Position numbers and translations under genes: made by a program
Assembly: GCA_016926735.1 (NCBI GenBank)
Contig: JAFGOA010000014.1
Location: 28,112-92,111, forward strand
Direction: 5' to 3'
Length of the DNA: 64,000 nt
Source: Promethearchaeota archaeon
GTDB taxonomy: Archaea; Asgardarchaeota; Lokiarchaeia; Sigyniarchaeales; SOKP01
Notes under the pieces: model-generated
Database searches by the model: none
Seen by the model: only the letters and a program-made list of their open reading frames with translations
What the model was told of the DNA's origin: nothing
Part shown: piece by piece, positions 38,901 through 40,110 of the stretch
How positions within the stretch are numbered: the first letter of the stretch is position 1
Layout of the letters: the number at the start of each line of letters is the position of its first letter

Positions 38901-40034
38901 ATAAAGCATACATTACAAATCATCGGAAAAACATTTGGTATTAATATCAAATTAGGGCGTTCATTAAGAAGAGGTGAATTTTTTTCCACAAATACTATCG
39001 AGAACATACTAATTTCTGTAAATCGGCTCTTTCTTAAAGATCTTGGATCGTTTATGGCAATCCCAGACGATCTCCTCTTTGGAGATAATGGAATCTTGAC
39101 GCAGAGGGAGATTGAATTATTGGATATATACAATCAATTATTCTCTGAGGTATTAAGCTACGCTGATCAGAGAGGACATGATTTATTTAGACCACAGCAA
39201 GATTATATAAGGAATCAATATGATATAGAAAAGTGGGCTGATGAAAGGGTTAAGGGATATCATGTGGTATTCCCTCTCTGTCAATTTCTTGGTTTTGATC
39301 CTCTCTTTTTTGAGGCTCTTAAACCAGATATTTTCCTAAAAAGAGAATTTGCTCGTCAGCATTTTAGAGATGATCCATTGAGAAAGACATCCAGTAGAGT
39401 ATCAGATATTCTCCTTACAAATAATATAAATCATGGGACGTATGAGCAATTTAGCGAGGGATTTATCGTTGCTGTAATGAATGCAATACTTTCTCTTATT
39501 CAGAGAGATTTGAGTCTCGGAGATATTACTGCTGAGGATTTAAGAGCTTCACTATGGGAATATATGGAGGATTATTTTGAGAACAGTGAAAATATACCAG
39601 AAAGAAAGGAAGGAGAAAAAATAGGTGAAGTGGAAGAACTTGTCGATTTAGTATGGGAAATATGGACATTTAATGAAAAAGAAGTATCTTTTGAAGACCA
39701 ATTAAAAGAGCTTAATATAAGAAGAAGAGATTATCTGAAATCAGGAGACTTTATGAAATTCTTATATGAGAAATATGGGATGGATTCAAACTCTCGATTT
39801 GTAAGAAACGCACGGGACTTTCACATCTTACTTAGAAATAAAGAAATAAGTGGTTCTACGAGGAATCTCTATCTTTCTCAAGCAGATTTTGACTATATGC
39901 AACTCATCTTTCCACAGAAAGGAAGTGTTCAAACAACGCTTTCCATGTATGTATATGTCTTTAGCAGACAACAATCAAGAGATCTCCAAATTGACTGGAT
40001 AAATCATTTAGAAAAGGTAATTTGGAAGATTTAA
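5913..40034 (+). CDS. Giant multidomain membrane-anchored surface protein (11,373 aa)
   Basis: A single uninterrupted ORF of 34.1 kb. Visible parts: a cytosolic beta-rich N-terminus (residues 1-155), a KQKQKQKQ linker, hydrophobic segments near 180-200, 203-217 and 228-248, then an ectodomain of roughly 8,900 residues rich in N-x-S/T sequons. Within it are a dockerin-like pair of calcium loops (about 602-658: DVNHDGKIDILD and DVNGDNNIDILD), LamG/concanavalin-like folds (about 675-835, 3545-3750, 4072-4293, 5325-5488), a VCBS/FG-GAP-like stretch (about 2160-2430, DIDNDGIWEI), many Ig-like beta-sandwiches and further DxDxDG loops (about 9076-9110, 9212, 9491). Hydrophobic segments near 9157-9180, 9635-9687, 10088-10115 and 10262-10288 precede about 1,080 mostly helical residues. 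Role inferred: a very long adhesin or cell-cell contact protein. No peptidase or other enzyme motif was recognised. A copy of its last 75 bp lies after the LRR gene. Confidence 0.9.
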   Translation: MEKYSDKSIVYNRVSYLFEKEDKKNLEDLSIDLRFKNSHLSIYMNELKDSEIDLRPFTNKRQIKNNPITISLDINPHKIKELHSIKVELFDLYDIISGYSITIPATEFAPFKKSIEINIPSIQQYLDKIKLIPIFKNPNPKYKLYYDGYYGSSQSKKQKQKQKQDQTSDISSDSSNVYTWSSIFLLLILSVILLFINTPYYPIPILSMILPIILFSKRDNHRKYFITAVLILLFLVCFPVIFTITPLTNVNSQKPHFAKVSYSSGQNTDDLNFDTLQYYNELEDLGKITINDIIILKSETSLSLAQSSQQIVILIAQNNTIINPKYYEKSFNFRSNYIQGPKKKTDILTIIDLKDYDLLPGEYRLTTFLSVNNFYGVQRSELLTYNISLGRDVLHIVGSDRYKELGKYGSVYTIDNQDSFTTFYEGRILNSAGIGVQLDNMELYLEKNNRYQKIATISTNNQGYFIYNYTTKGYFEVNSLAKIEFGGNELYNSLTQEEYAGLEQSIRGKRIFSDLNGDGYPEFPYTLEELINALNNANPIEILSFFTEFNEMSGAYVYDSILNYQGEVFGNVNLNIEGIRDSGARFDGLGDKIYTNSEFKMGDVNHDGKIDILDALITAQNYVGLNPEPFYPEQADVNGDNNIDILDSLQIAQYYVGLITEFPNSDPSEITYDNYDYINFGDILSSDLAYNDEFGLSLWINPSKFSSNLSEHGVKNCFFSKGENLEIGFNESGYLMVYLNTNNIETITYFGQENSIQKNLWNYIAIRFEMGDVDALIQDSWYLTDIYDSEPWINYVSLDLSGDLIIGAEINTFSCFGGIIDELKIYREAPLHSELEETIYSILRIDSATAYNFQDNNWQDITNGEIIDEYILFECNKSRDSLAIIEKVEFYLSNTPLDYNNIIIDQWKLIKEFHYDANNYKYMLDIRDIPDGDWYFIIKAIDNRNNEIFKTCEVLENDIYFTISNFQDNINFIYLGYNDKINYNSQIGLTIDPLFENYVESLDLFINFSGSVEKINLNPISFDKIIQNNYLISLNDISDWIEQMSLLPNEYDVSFIVKGYFDFNQFGEYEYTYNLSSTILDIKSPVISIIESGYSLEFGKTYTATDNNQITFGITSLEDDFKKVEIYYRYDKTSQQDEWIFYKTIIPQQIPFDISFNIANLKDDKIYLRFKIIDNLGNSRDLINENNWIEKDQNNHDFIVNGLDENAIYSLDSGNMIDIAPVIHPYDNDITKVIITTEYESFSLNNVYIDHNSIYFSDINEDIKLNAVFYTIFGNKITSIPIKVQLFQNNNLISSKIFSIIATGMYFSEIISISDVIINPEVNIPNNNINMRFTTSKKTYNNSYGIPYIVGSTSPNLQIYNDNNELVDIIDLNPNIDGYRSASYSNINIRNNYFEISYPTNLLYEEDICSIDKLIIGGIEYDFSQYFNNENIIIKLESQTILDGFYDNANPIKIIYSYVSSNKLNQYDGSYDFKTIPQGNYTFIGEFLDLSGKRSYYKIDNYKIDFQEPQIYRQFRNGISINPKSHPSLSFIILDASEIINYSFNQSLEGYWIKEGSLYTFYIDENINLPDGYYNIELSFEDANNFLSSIVFSIFIDTQAPKPKIIKNDYEYFKGLYHVYLEIEDDSICELYLDKVVDSQGIIFDKIIQSVIKKNDTAWDLVFDTSQLPDGVYNLTFIVIDQAGNMLNFNINDRVFDNTSPQVESIYRECEIENLLYFSEELSDTNYLSEQEYIFIKSVDKIFGKTNIVELYYTDPLEEHNLTIAEDLNLETLLYKVIGYSNPIIYDVGDIYNIQKITIGGIEVNDFSIIQKEGELFLKIGEEYRYLLTSSNANKITAQLYTINSNKLELVYNNLDQIWQLKSPNSDYFNISSHILISEGQTFLFWFELQDNLTNTFITKKYKGILDNELELTEEKSLFEWNFRTNPDNQGIMILGSPDPMYSIININHTLIEHDVFKVYIYGSENNIDFSLLGRAYFNGDNIWTLYWDYTHNSIIHTLPKDYYIQVVVLDRAYNSISQIESIKILDYQKLELVAEMTFGDILEYNPSIPHSIEEFSTKIKEFFGTADLWTIISEYYDTEYEEWIPLATETTQINIQGEYADYSITWDISEDIKFLDSMGSLNYEYLPMQITDIKATEIWGSWGVFNSFNQWQPLLLKNNSDYLDINIYSFDKSLGWILNTSLSTEIQIPYVDNSTFKLFDIDNDGIWEIIRFTKTSLDIIYLNNSVWNIKENVLDNQNNVYLTFDIIYDKICQSSTLLLVQQEGSFYTLYKYNLNSSFSIISQSTTQIIGNFIPTSINIVENFVFTDRKEIIVGGFYSHNFSSNLYIYNNENLEFKNCIFENILGVIDIIEYMMINGIPTIILGINQISIGNKDLVISLQYNYQLDDWIKYELSEIDEISFKIFDLMSINNNIIISANSGIFKAKIENNIDNKIVYNPSLIATETFTKSDLAPEFNPIIEVNHSPISEITKVLYKINDTWNILEKEKYYYSPFEVKLLLSDIWEFLGEIKIIYKYDSKSDEQKQKLDTTFEILHGSSNKEQISASSTFINEYPQPLLYLNPTTDYSSDNADWIELRHEWNERGINYRYTPIQSEYNVANFAQVYTPFSKNTILSIDENFQIDLSSNDDIGEIIAVKGIYYGGENQAYHYPIFDYELLGNDILSLKKCNTRSLYKKISIDYIPQIELVQLPQFNEFWFLPNTSRSLEEPYYVCNVMDDVNVYKDFIHQKGDNDYIIGYNEYGMYINFTNEINPIGIPKGSVYYAKNNTNYSTKISMKDYAIYPYEIIDKKDELIGGKLIITLKAGLNDILYAELSQMIHDSFDITISLYLLDSNKQRTFIHSIKKTLGSNIGFLLRNIEISLNENTLSNGELELLKQSVAIDSENDLLVSFETSLDNLKVNAEIIKGHYAQEIIDISFEPKILSSAQIYNGIPINQTYVNVPQDNIQLELINRSLYQFNSESLNYDYEITIQSLKAENLKIDENDYEFNEDEKTIRLQNEWTGYSGLITANITYKAFNWDRNKISTEPIIFNFNGNFINKTTQFLELEVSFDNKGVPGFESYAFDSEGRLSLNAESKDPNLIKSYFYNFRLKKWEKTEFIVYTKISGKEGNSLPIYSYVFDRTAITFEDYFNQVNENNFELQVIFIVECEIEAFYLSRISYNIQSINPKVYYSPPQNEVENTLEVQFDVDLTNYFNNPDIYINQIKITLDYLASLNLDNSEDFIQNALVQETHGVYVLNKYLEYQETNLEQNHLFLSKDDLKDIIIYNSEANLYYLRIKVSYSYSLLLYMNLGDILGEIRSSLQLLKYDLSLSFTHFKMERISAFNNNIPFELQEIIIPDYIQSGSQIFTQNNYLNNCIGIFNGFLKKSKTKQRLMLRQNLYYRVKDFGIDHQILLDQRYNDFQFQITKPVGALLSPSEIYISNEELFRVITSSDISKAELYVINDQEQDEYIGELTPSESEENIYEYNWQSIQQDTNSQTGDNIKIKIILTDLLQNTNSYGYSLLAKYELDKPEILICNGTENYEYTLTNPFTEIRFKNSENKLLAYWNFEEGWGNMVYDALEGTDGTLINMENVNWATGIIGNYSLYFDGINDYIRTNVNPNINFRTSDFSISLWVNPENVQSSTLFSSMGDVNISLQLINNQPYFEIIDNDGDFLSRSIDIQLEINQWYHLIFTWNGEEITAYIDRAINQTAQLGDGNLIGDLSTNAPIYIGGNENPINQYQGLMDEIMLFDFELNTDEIDYLFYRNEFQEVISESKWWEIENDNIEGGVITGENWQEGKVGEQSFQFNSHSNSPEINDFNIFDGQSTQTGNLESTKDNKGIDLTSTETSFNYDFSDNRRIWEYDQILWDEDFTVFDSSYMNYISNPNYGSLFEITNNLNMFNRFPTASTNINWNDWTDFNYNNYYTTSNWDQNGALSSELRQFNYDSAQGNDLIFTQNKGMWDNQCGLEDVGGDKATFSSTDLDLQDVERFSQDFENGDFTNISYPDFYNKNFAYDTNRIYLENQYPEIHSQEDWIDWSLDSNSQFSTSSWNPSTQKLNSDLRLRPSLSNPIYASSTNINKATDAFVHWDFAHQPGTGWWQNGFLFYNQIAKGLHPKANYDALAVYPDQPNLEEPKHGYTRKFEYSLEFEGDLYDDHVKTGMSIKDFAIGPFSICSWVYSNVPYNDHRWNTIIGEDSGGDFNLAQIDREGDGTFRVHIDGIIESTEIPCPRLPGWHLISLVFDGNNIKLYTNNVLRGTLPTSFSPENLSKGKIRIGGRSVLGESWDGYIDEVMIFRHALSDYDINWLYTYPTWESIIYQDKSKINEKDGIGLILEKTLDVQKLIPNGSRVFEYQGESGHTYDTQADNWWEDVDALYNQYGTWAGSSGPATVWTNEYVTAQIESGNINQYWERTDILLDISALLTPADEVGYFAIYDYSDSTYKQIFRITSNDGYDIYWDKFNRIQINSHDNSVIDPINSNGDMEFYFHNKAWDFWSLDSTVRVLMNQFLIFNYVRQIESEINFNFGDALDGENDYFLSFAGKCDAGTASLQVNDNNVLNIGSGSWTEETDIYLENPTSISINLDSYETNNIEIDYIFLKKAVPTDDYFAELKKETDFKGFLNRYDDYDIYDKNFEMNVEFEYRFNVNDELWSEASIAEFYLYDNYYNIFINDNQWHTLNDHIIFNSDSQPYLNMTFIIANGLLELRNMKYHVRFLCKESFQENCILQQSYIISEQVSDYLPPDTYATYRQDYGYFFIEIDYDFKTLDDGNNYRLYNTSNIYKFGIGIDILSDGVWLDTQWKHLSNNNYTGMLSFDVRSFLNNNSYLTFEAFNITIALAGLSSCEINRISLIERADEVHQKSEVDYYMTLSLFEHNYNNIYDTLEHLNITFNAYSNVTFSDGYSDAFKFDLLVYNVRHSQWESIVDVVKLLPKDGFWEAIDAEEYINSTGHISFQIKAHILYYFEYEIYLDQFRIECEWIRNGGFNYSTLSCEFTDTFLNIFDNEEGFDKLYNISINFDYNFSILNTQYDAYAKVIIDGNEIMLSSTEELNKQFMYSFIFDSTNHNSFDIIFNISNGRLSIPLLTDGGDFNFDINMRFECIQETSGNRKLQQIFDISLPDQLNNFKEFIRENGYLNVSLDYDLIILEDGIQFYNLYGRINNLEIIFWVKADGVWHNDTVIQADSNITNDLINYDIRAFLNANNLQKFEDLNITIVSSGQNNLTIHDIKFFDHRHRLPANIVTTIEFPVELLYVDYEFELIYEYDISNGLDGVFTKEEISIYNFITTQYEILTSTDDFTPLSFKLDNNYIDPIYNAIRINISYEYYGNEQEQFNLDLDVLQAVQYNHITFDIPTVFENPMGDVSFAGWVKLDSLSELSTLYGEFKENGDVMNYFGITGNGELFFDKIGLYDNNNVTSVPNIINLGEWTHIAIIQQGDYISFYKNGLKMGDTQIYMKTYSNFIPEIISIGSGYQLNSYFHNRFHGCIDDIRLYNFPLTSTEINFLYNMGNGQFGSLSRRVAQPRNFIPSEQYRIIDLKTGDESEWIDFHSQSIRNLHDLGSLPNEFQIEYMLIDYAGNTAITDVYNRNYKTIHHSRNSSITWIDETLDLNSGNPDERELIFEGSFGGANLDVLINGFRYGTASYNPILDQYSITFGIENDKSTLVAYSDPIMSPSIYSNVNPLNRISWNVNREDLFGVIKHILVDQDVKITNPLTTKATQKLYLAHLYDRGVILDDYMRIRDVYYINSTTNVSEHLLYGEYLINDLGVVSFPEYSKVYDLYNKIDEIKGKVLYFEYDTSQFSNMLHQDNADGFYIELSIPDLYYRHTTIEQLNIKFNDALGKCFAKTYYDLDLRKYFIGPDKDNYEEVIFGFGKMRTIPLYIDLQEISFSNPYAKFDLSMLESISIEIIDNKQFPSSLMQYEEGISLLNLPYQKIAIKTIKLYNSISDDLIEDDQGFIHSQIRLQAPNYFNVFVDDDFKIKREEINLTDISIYANQEKIVDFVDIEYSDNIEVYLRYNKSLSPIPLEDIYYIPLSLCNASSNEILRFSTIRWISSVDYLPASEFASKYYYTSFKVPDCLGTHNISFISSGTSLYKINIDNAPIIALNVTQEGLSESEPLYLEEDQYEVKYREDFMLKGCILDNDDVIVKDEVYDYWYQTAYDGETTHKLDIISPYGDKNFIDTTQVAVYYINEDSEKAPLYINMDNIYYLDNTIINSDKVPEIRYSNNQFNLNIYWNTSSINFIDYDTTLLVSYKIIKGQPISPLSYSKIDDLGHNMYSNLIEIPFVEYDLINKEWITKKSITDRFSIDKNLLYYETYQKNTNIEGPSYLVNGERINLDILSFEHAYVNKSNTLIPIELLPENYTYSIIDGTLHFEYLDFKQGDIVTIGYYAYHPIMLDYSLEEQNLEYIRLISQSNYSNYYEFTQSKYKISEDGFTLFLQSLGDIDFETSEFDIYDLIEVKYHASLTRRVDLSSSILLLVQDETGNYLPVDTIPIDSLGLFEYQKTFSIDSLPLPMNYGKTLVNMRIDYLPINIYDKTKESIQQIDYEFEGKKRYSIKESNDWNKEFRIYTIPRKVKLEMIEDPTQQMVVSQTFKENREYQLNQNPLETIEQGEEYSSLQIDALVKQDYDFTFKLTDFSENNPIENSIVWAHIGLIPKSETQFLNPKAITDSGLPIYYESLGTELFSSRGPGEGPNKMYGCPLIYDNDNTFFSYGPYYWDYRITNELGEVSFNISLDQDYLEDFKQNFGDSEDITSIEDVVLYIRVFSSYFNWQDMSIDHPEHYICSKQGDIFDGQSILENYDFTDLSLQDSTYAEGIIRLHKKDIALGIVDRLSYQLRENIPEYDDFSFNIYCTEAEPIPSSSSLSLSSLLQVYESKDLEATMTSILNENHSYILKAKFIDPQGNAVRNPYITEEKSYDFFFSIKNGFNSGKITIPNDTIAYIINALGLGMSTIQIQVLESAYYKFSPIITVPFDIQSENYLRFGEKNLKLDLIEPYISAWGNAYSNNEEMPFESNYPYLIGTLWVEPEIDGGNDLSIQDYIEMNIDCTIYNDDGTTSTFPLREGVMIRPGNHDGIMTFSIGLGPEDAFLMGLECDINLRFNIDYTKDQIYQDQRDIEIYLLDLRLESNPTSNNPTIYWSIYNDKFSSENIDIDITNGISEASGLLTLRDQEIFFIYSNDTKRYGLPSENELLSLKSQENIIPITVKGVKDGSEYEFRRDIDYIIPYIHSENLENASIIEFIEYPDEETEFSITYMFDFNYDSNYYGLISLGYSNTLNQSSINLKIPKSLLPESSKAKSPMFTRFTDRFIGTGIQSEFILDYSLDDTPIWNDDNFIIYNSREIESQNGNFNVDLYQGYPRLIFENAPPSDLEFKVMYGIKSGYNLGYGFQKIDKSYSDSIRLLYYGETPSSQIIDEMRKPLTSYNPNNNSLYIALDNSEKTRLELLSLPLLYAPEISLYFVFDEIILDLIEKYNELDKNNLKIEFKYTTNDGFYEFYSDPIFIDLDYNELYFDIENNAYTFSYQKDLQPIYDMVGTNNLDIEIKISELGDNVHIPYLILDSFEYLTDERIIETYNNIPLDNKGDMDIDSIINTNHYYQIFSTDLITEYNLLSNSEVTVGLKDLQDTELVSLQKTENEEFNFLYYGDERTISLDDSSYIPNLGMFINTYESNEIGYQDGFLDLYYGSGTEIDGEKYYDKDIYMEYGTYAVADYYSRVVDYTSISWEDCYEFTDKFLTTDNIDVSGEVFYHQLFSLNSDINNSAVMNSIFPEYDNIYFGIELARDLDISRIGAVGKPYYYAIGAQGFPIGEYRELYCNVIANGDQIYNPTPSQFVIEKESEYRLAYDENNTAYLLFFIPLYELSTFTDINDYIMVDFWANAEFTYGKDYYIHENPENSYISELEFDFSYSSVYSYNVHPDFKNNNHFNIKYYALEWENANEHYIMDSSDSFTFQEKEKYNISILYSNAKNSDKFSVQYLVPEGQYMKGSELFTTIYTLMQNSNNEEKLIQINIGDNNNLILQEAPNSYNYTINIDEIESYVNLIYGIPYRIIEDSYVYVLAEFNSTMLKYSMSHTPFNYKYVDPSKGDYHIELIIDGESIAFSNQILFHEYIKEIKENYIYFNNKERGQIGYISPQSEITLKYKFKLQPGILERKHFLILSYPYSNIFNTEMGLTTSSDTKYRETYRKLSGGSIISPFDYSISIDDTYSLYLSYRLNQRDYYEQKFTIQAQNYVSWENGYIYKFIPDDLRENGYIEVLKTDDNINSVNVYYFDNFGHMKFLDKTHYNLDFSTGRILIENDGNELVGPSLLKKEFYVSFLSNPNDKELASYQFSYDSTKDIVETLDVNYWDIIGIDDIDIIPNLDAYYYINEQKSTLTNTVCLASQISTYLKDGTELEFDISAELEQSNSELLSAIHEGKYSVLHVDAHIDNLESVKKLIIELYDNFGSVIHTHSIVKEEIEMYDNDLRIELPDGPNSLQTIRIIPIFRDDNEYSSNNDIGISQIQATKWDNALVSINEDGIEYMDVTLQYDLKTDLSTSGYELAYIFNDKLEYLELPENISIAYDTLTDENGNILSYHLKIPSVYIHPKTKETTKFHHDDIIVIRYNSPIKRGITLTVGKMYFENNIHQDLEKAEIMFVNADSQNSYSQFTEDYYYSVPLQVTPFETEYSGRFKAIKIELNFSDLFKQQNANTLDFSDIVVSVPHPNYELTINEIVLLKDSQITAESGDVDSRVWQYCEIEMFEASETPENDVYQLQLDELPLFYPNTEWIEYLSIYDENGNYYTAGLTGDQYQLHYDGTSNEFRWNPSFNQYPSYFGMEFEETLIIEPNTTLYFQYCTNDSWNTPIRIEQENIALNSIRVVYDYNYLLKPEYYEWYRDYFNPTHSYENIAYSFQDSVEYEVVQYYHESFTIYEGVNQYEYQFDTDDYNFQDDFIDCNLYQVIGLTPTFESEVLTDNPDYLIEFYPSNNSVLILNINNENLNKFDLITIVLNYKYGPISSYTEIHLLDVFNQTYLENPRDSFDNHLSIDFSFISTSGNIIFTQSANVITSDITSFIPISYTTNLDICDDNNHLLNYNSELYDHFELYTDQSSIIYEADVDLNGEPEYKHIIDIDKDGIIDVIKYGIQDAENAGQILWHTVIQNYNGFETKITREKGDDLETKWFDVDDKAFSHYDFNIWKLVGMVLFMPLLLQGLFSMISPSSDYWAQKKEQTMITKEEAVNHKFYSITLDKDYDGLADQQIVYERNEAILSYKVETFEKTLLVAKNKGNGLIHQPLENISINKYNDLVFNDELTEDLLDSGDFTNSNHYILANEDILRASYRKFTENSSTFYQDSYSQEKITITDYRDGEISEQRIYLDDFRSNEIDEIEPYFTSFIQSQQITNIETGEQTTISFDPQLPFTDPIDISWEGETWGIDNVPIKLDSLQVLGENSYSSNRFEKDIYLTIPNRFSLYNDYGKISKDSVVNNGYAQFKASGVLITTTDDKVYYTGDIDSFIDGSAKTEGKYFYHDSNQDGFYETVYILSANPTEAEDGLPIYDVISIAFNYDGVHDVAPYGQIYKSEITKTDLNDLSSDKLKMGDWIYSYGNIRSEKLLFPEENEIWEKYKPKDHIFELYKLVDISQNPKFSELFYEIRHKTYSDAWEIYKDQLSADIIEQVFTTTTASVIAGIVEAIMTASIILAPFAHGAGILTYFGVYTLMTKYFIDLKVHRSNSILKSQTFYPTDKDKKTPTSLNERMWMDRILKDSMASALIGHPGGYYRTLSGGISGEKYTAEILVSPPNGDRIFNSMSGFLDLLWENFWDMGESNPDVYTALDFDDLNLDYFLLTNDLFALNGRTDKKEYSFSLQNYNNGIYNEYRQTTLGALQNMVSIESQNGLNTIRATCVNGRPEYEFINKDSIQFNSILPLSALSKPIILSKERYLQINPLKGHLTIDVQCVGDPNTLGICAYDMNSIENQFYKSKICINEESFDYPISTIYIDIIQEDVENGVQYLAQGIDINSSEFLLDDGNIYFTRPIDTILTEKYNPLKNLLNNRILVGNSDSKLYYKVHILFDVVVEDTTELTSRLALAQATQYAVMDYFSQYTFAEVSANMISEIAYTETLTFWSTVISAPASYFASTAVSATLLHVFSQAGSQLAKSALTSIITSFKTNIIKTMFNALTIAPIREVFEEIILDGFIESLSEGFVDFIGGTDDMAFWLSSIGTSARETVGPVGTLIRGGDKNIKTQLSLMKAHKAGDINAILEIEQRIAQEHEQKMQSEAQKEQQKSTWKRLLSSKLFNLLILAMPTMFISPLALGTLNLMINSIGGDSSKQNSNVYGKIKSRFQAFKTNRIPRISYDVDPSLSAESVFLRNIEKQMKKPTELDSVDLYSIFRGLQEVEINDPALTILFPEINPNPKNIEKEVLVNKFNEIRITNWIQEITSDYRFREFKGKFEDIKQNTKNLGFEKRSEKIIQQIKSIVKEKYPSNLRFIDAIGIERYDPNFILVGKMVHEAKRDLFIKDYRGAKSYVPKISENTISKMTTIEVIDYLNEHYYGFDKNINLIMMMLDGTLIPDYVNLADWLETHGYTINDDIIILPQNLPSDGKELFSKGNWEKGTPSPYYPSLEKLYTEVGYLFERAGLIRALYREGVSFNEIIYDLSLYIYGDSEVIPQTRIARYKNGQHFIPQPNMYYQFLFDFIAKLEQSLDKETAEIYINELKSIFDKYGFSIFGGRYDNPFYNDARFISYKIAYILWQNRIVSSNSIEGLSGNFFPEEYKLTRFYSRLDRNVVKAYTPSDHPRNSMGYAIDNLRGHIIQAMNTKQADLDGNILTNKRKSEILAEINNLLNNYDAKTQSYWKWYKMLTKGDKDNKYNRDKYDFTDLILEIIFSNELLPQIGLMKDMINLLFGGVSAVSIKTIFGDAEKISIRTLLKMKFIVSKWTIHDFEILESKIALDKDHLIQTKDIILNVLENFIRERGYLEKEVIKYGRIFTQKDLILEYSLINELYNYLAEIQYLQQKNTLKQPLISDIKIKHTLQIIGKTFGINIKLGRSLRRGEFFSTNTIENILISVNRLFLKDLGSFMAIPDDLLFGDNGILTQREIELLDIYNQLFSEVLSYADQRGHDLFRPQQDYIRNQYDIEKWADERVKGYHVVFPLCQFLGFDPLFFEALKPDIFLKREFARQHFRDDPLRKTSSRVSDILLTNNINHGTYEQFSEGFIVAVMNAILSLIQRDLSLGDITAEDLRASLWEYMEDYFENSENIPERKEGEKIGEVEELVDLVWEIWTFNEKEVSFEDQLKELNIRRRDYLKSGDFMKFLYEKYGMDSNSRFVRNARDFHILLRNKEISGSTRNLYLSQADFDYMQLIFPQKGSVQTTLSMYVYVFSRQQSRDLQIDWINHLEKVIWKI
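19755..20425 (+). repeat. Internal duplication in the giant protein, unit 1
   Basis: Residues about 4615-4838 resemble residues about 4989-5217. Examples are IEIDYDFKTLDDG, SDGVWLDT and FDVRSFLNNNS against VSLDYDLIILEDG, ADGVWHND and YDIRAFLNANN. The units are about 1.1 kb apart and strongly diverged, so the duplication is old. Confidence 0.75.
20877..21560 (+). repeat. Internal duplication in the giant protein, unit 2
   Basis: This is the second copy of the roughly 225-residue beta-rich module pair. It again contains a strand-rich first half (SINFDYNF, then FNISNGRL) followed by the half with DGVW and the D-R-FLN-N motif. Order and spacing match unit 1. Confidence 0.75.
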
Positions 40035-40072
40035 TAAATCTTCTGCCCCATAACATTAAAATATTTGAAAAA

Positions 40073-40102
40073 TTATATAAAATACGAATGCATATGAAGA
40101 GG
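40073..40102 (+). promoter_or_regulatory. Promoter and ribosome-binding site of the LRR gene
   Basis: A TATA-like ttatataaaa (40073-40082) and a GAGG ribosome-binding motif (40099-40102) precede the ATG at 40111 with an 8-base spacer. This suggests the LRR gene has its own transcript despite following the giant gene by only 76 bases. Confidence 0.6.
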
Positions 40103-40110
40103 AATAATAT

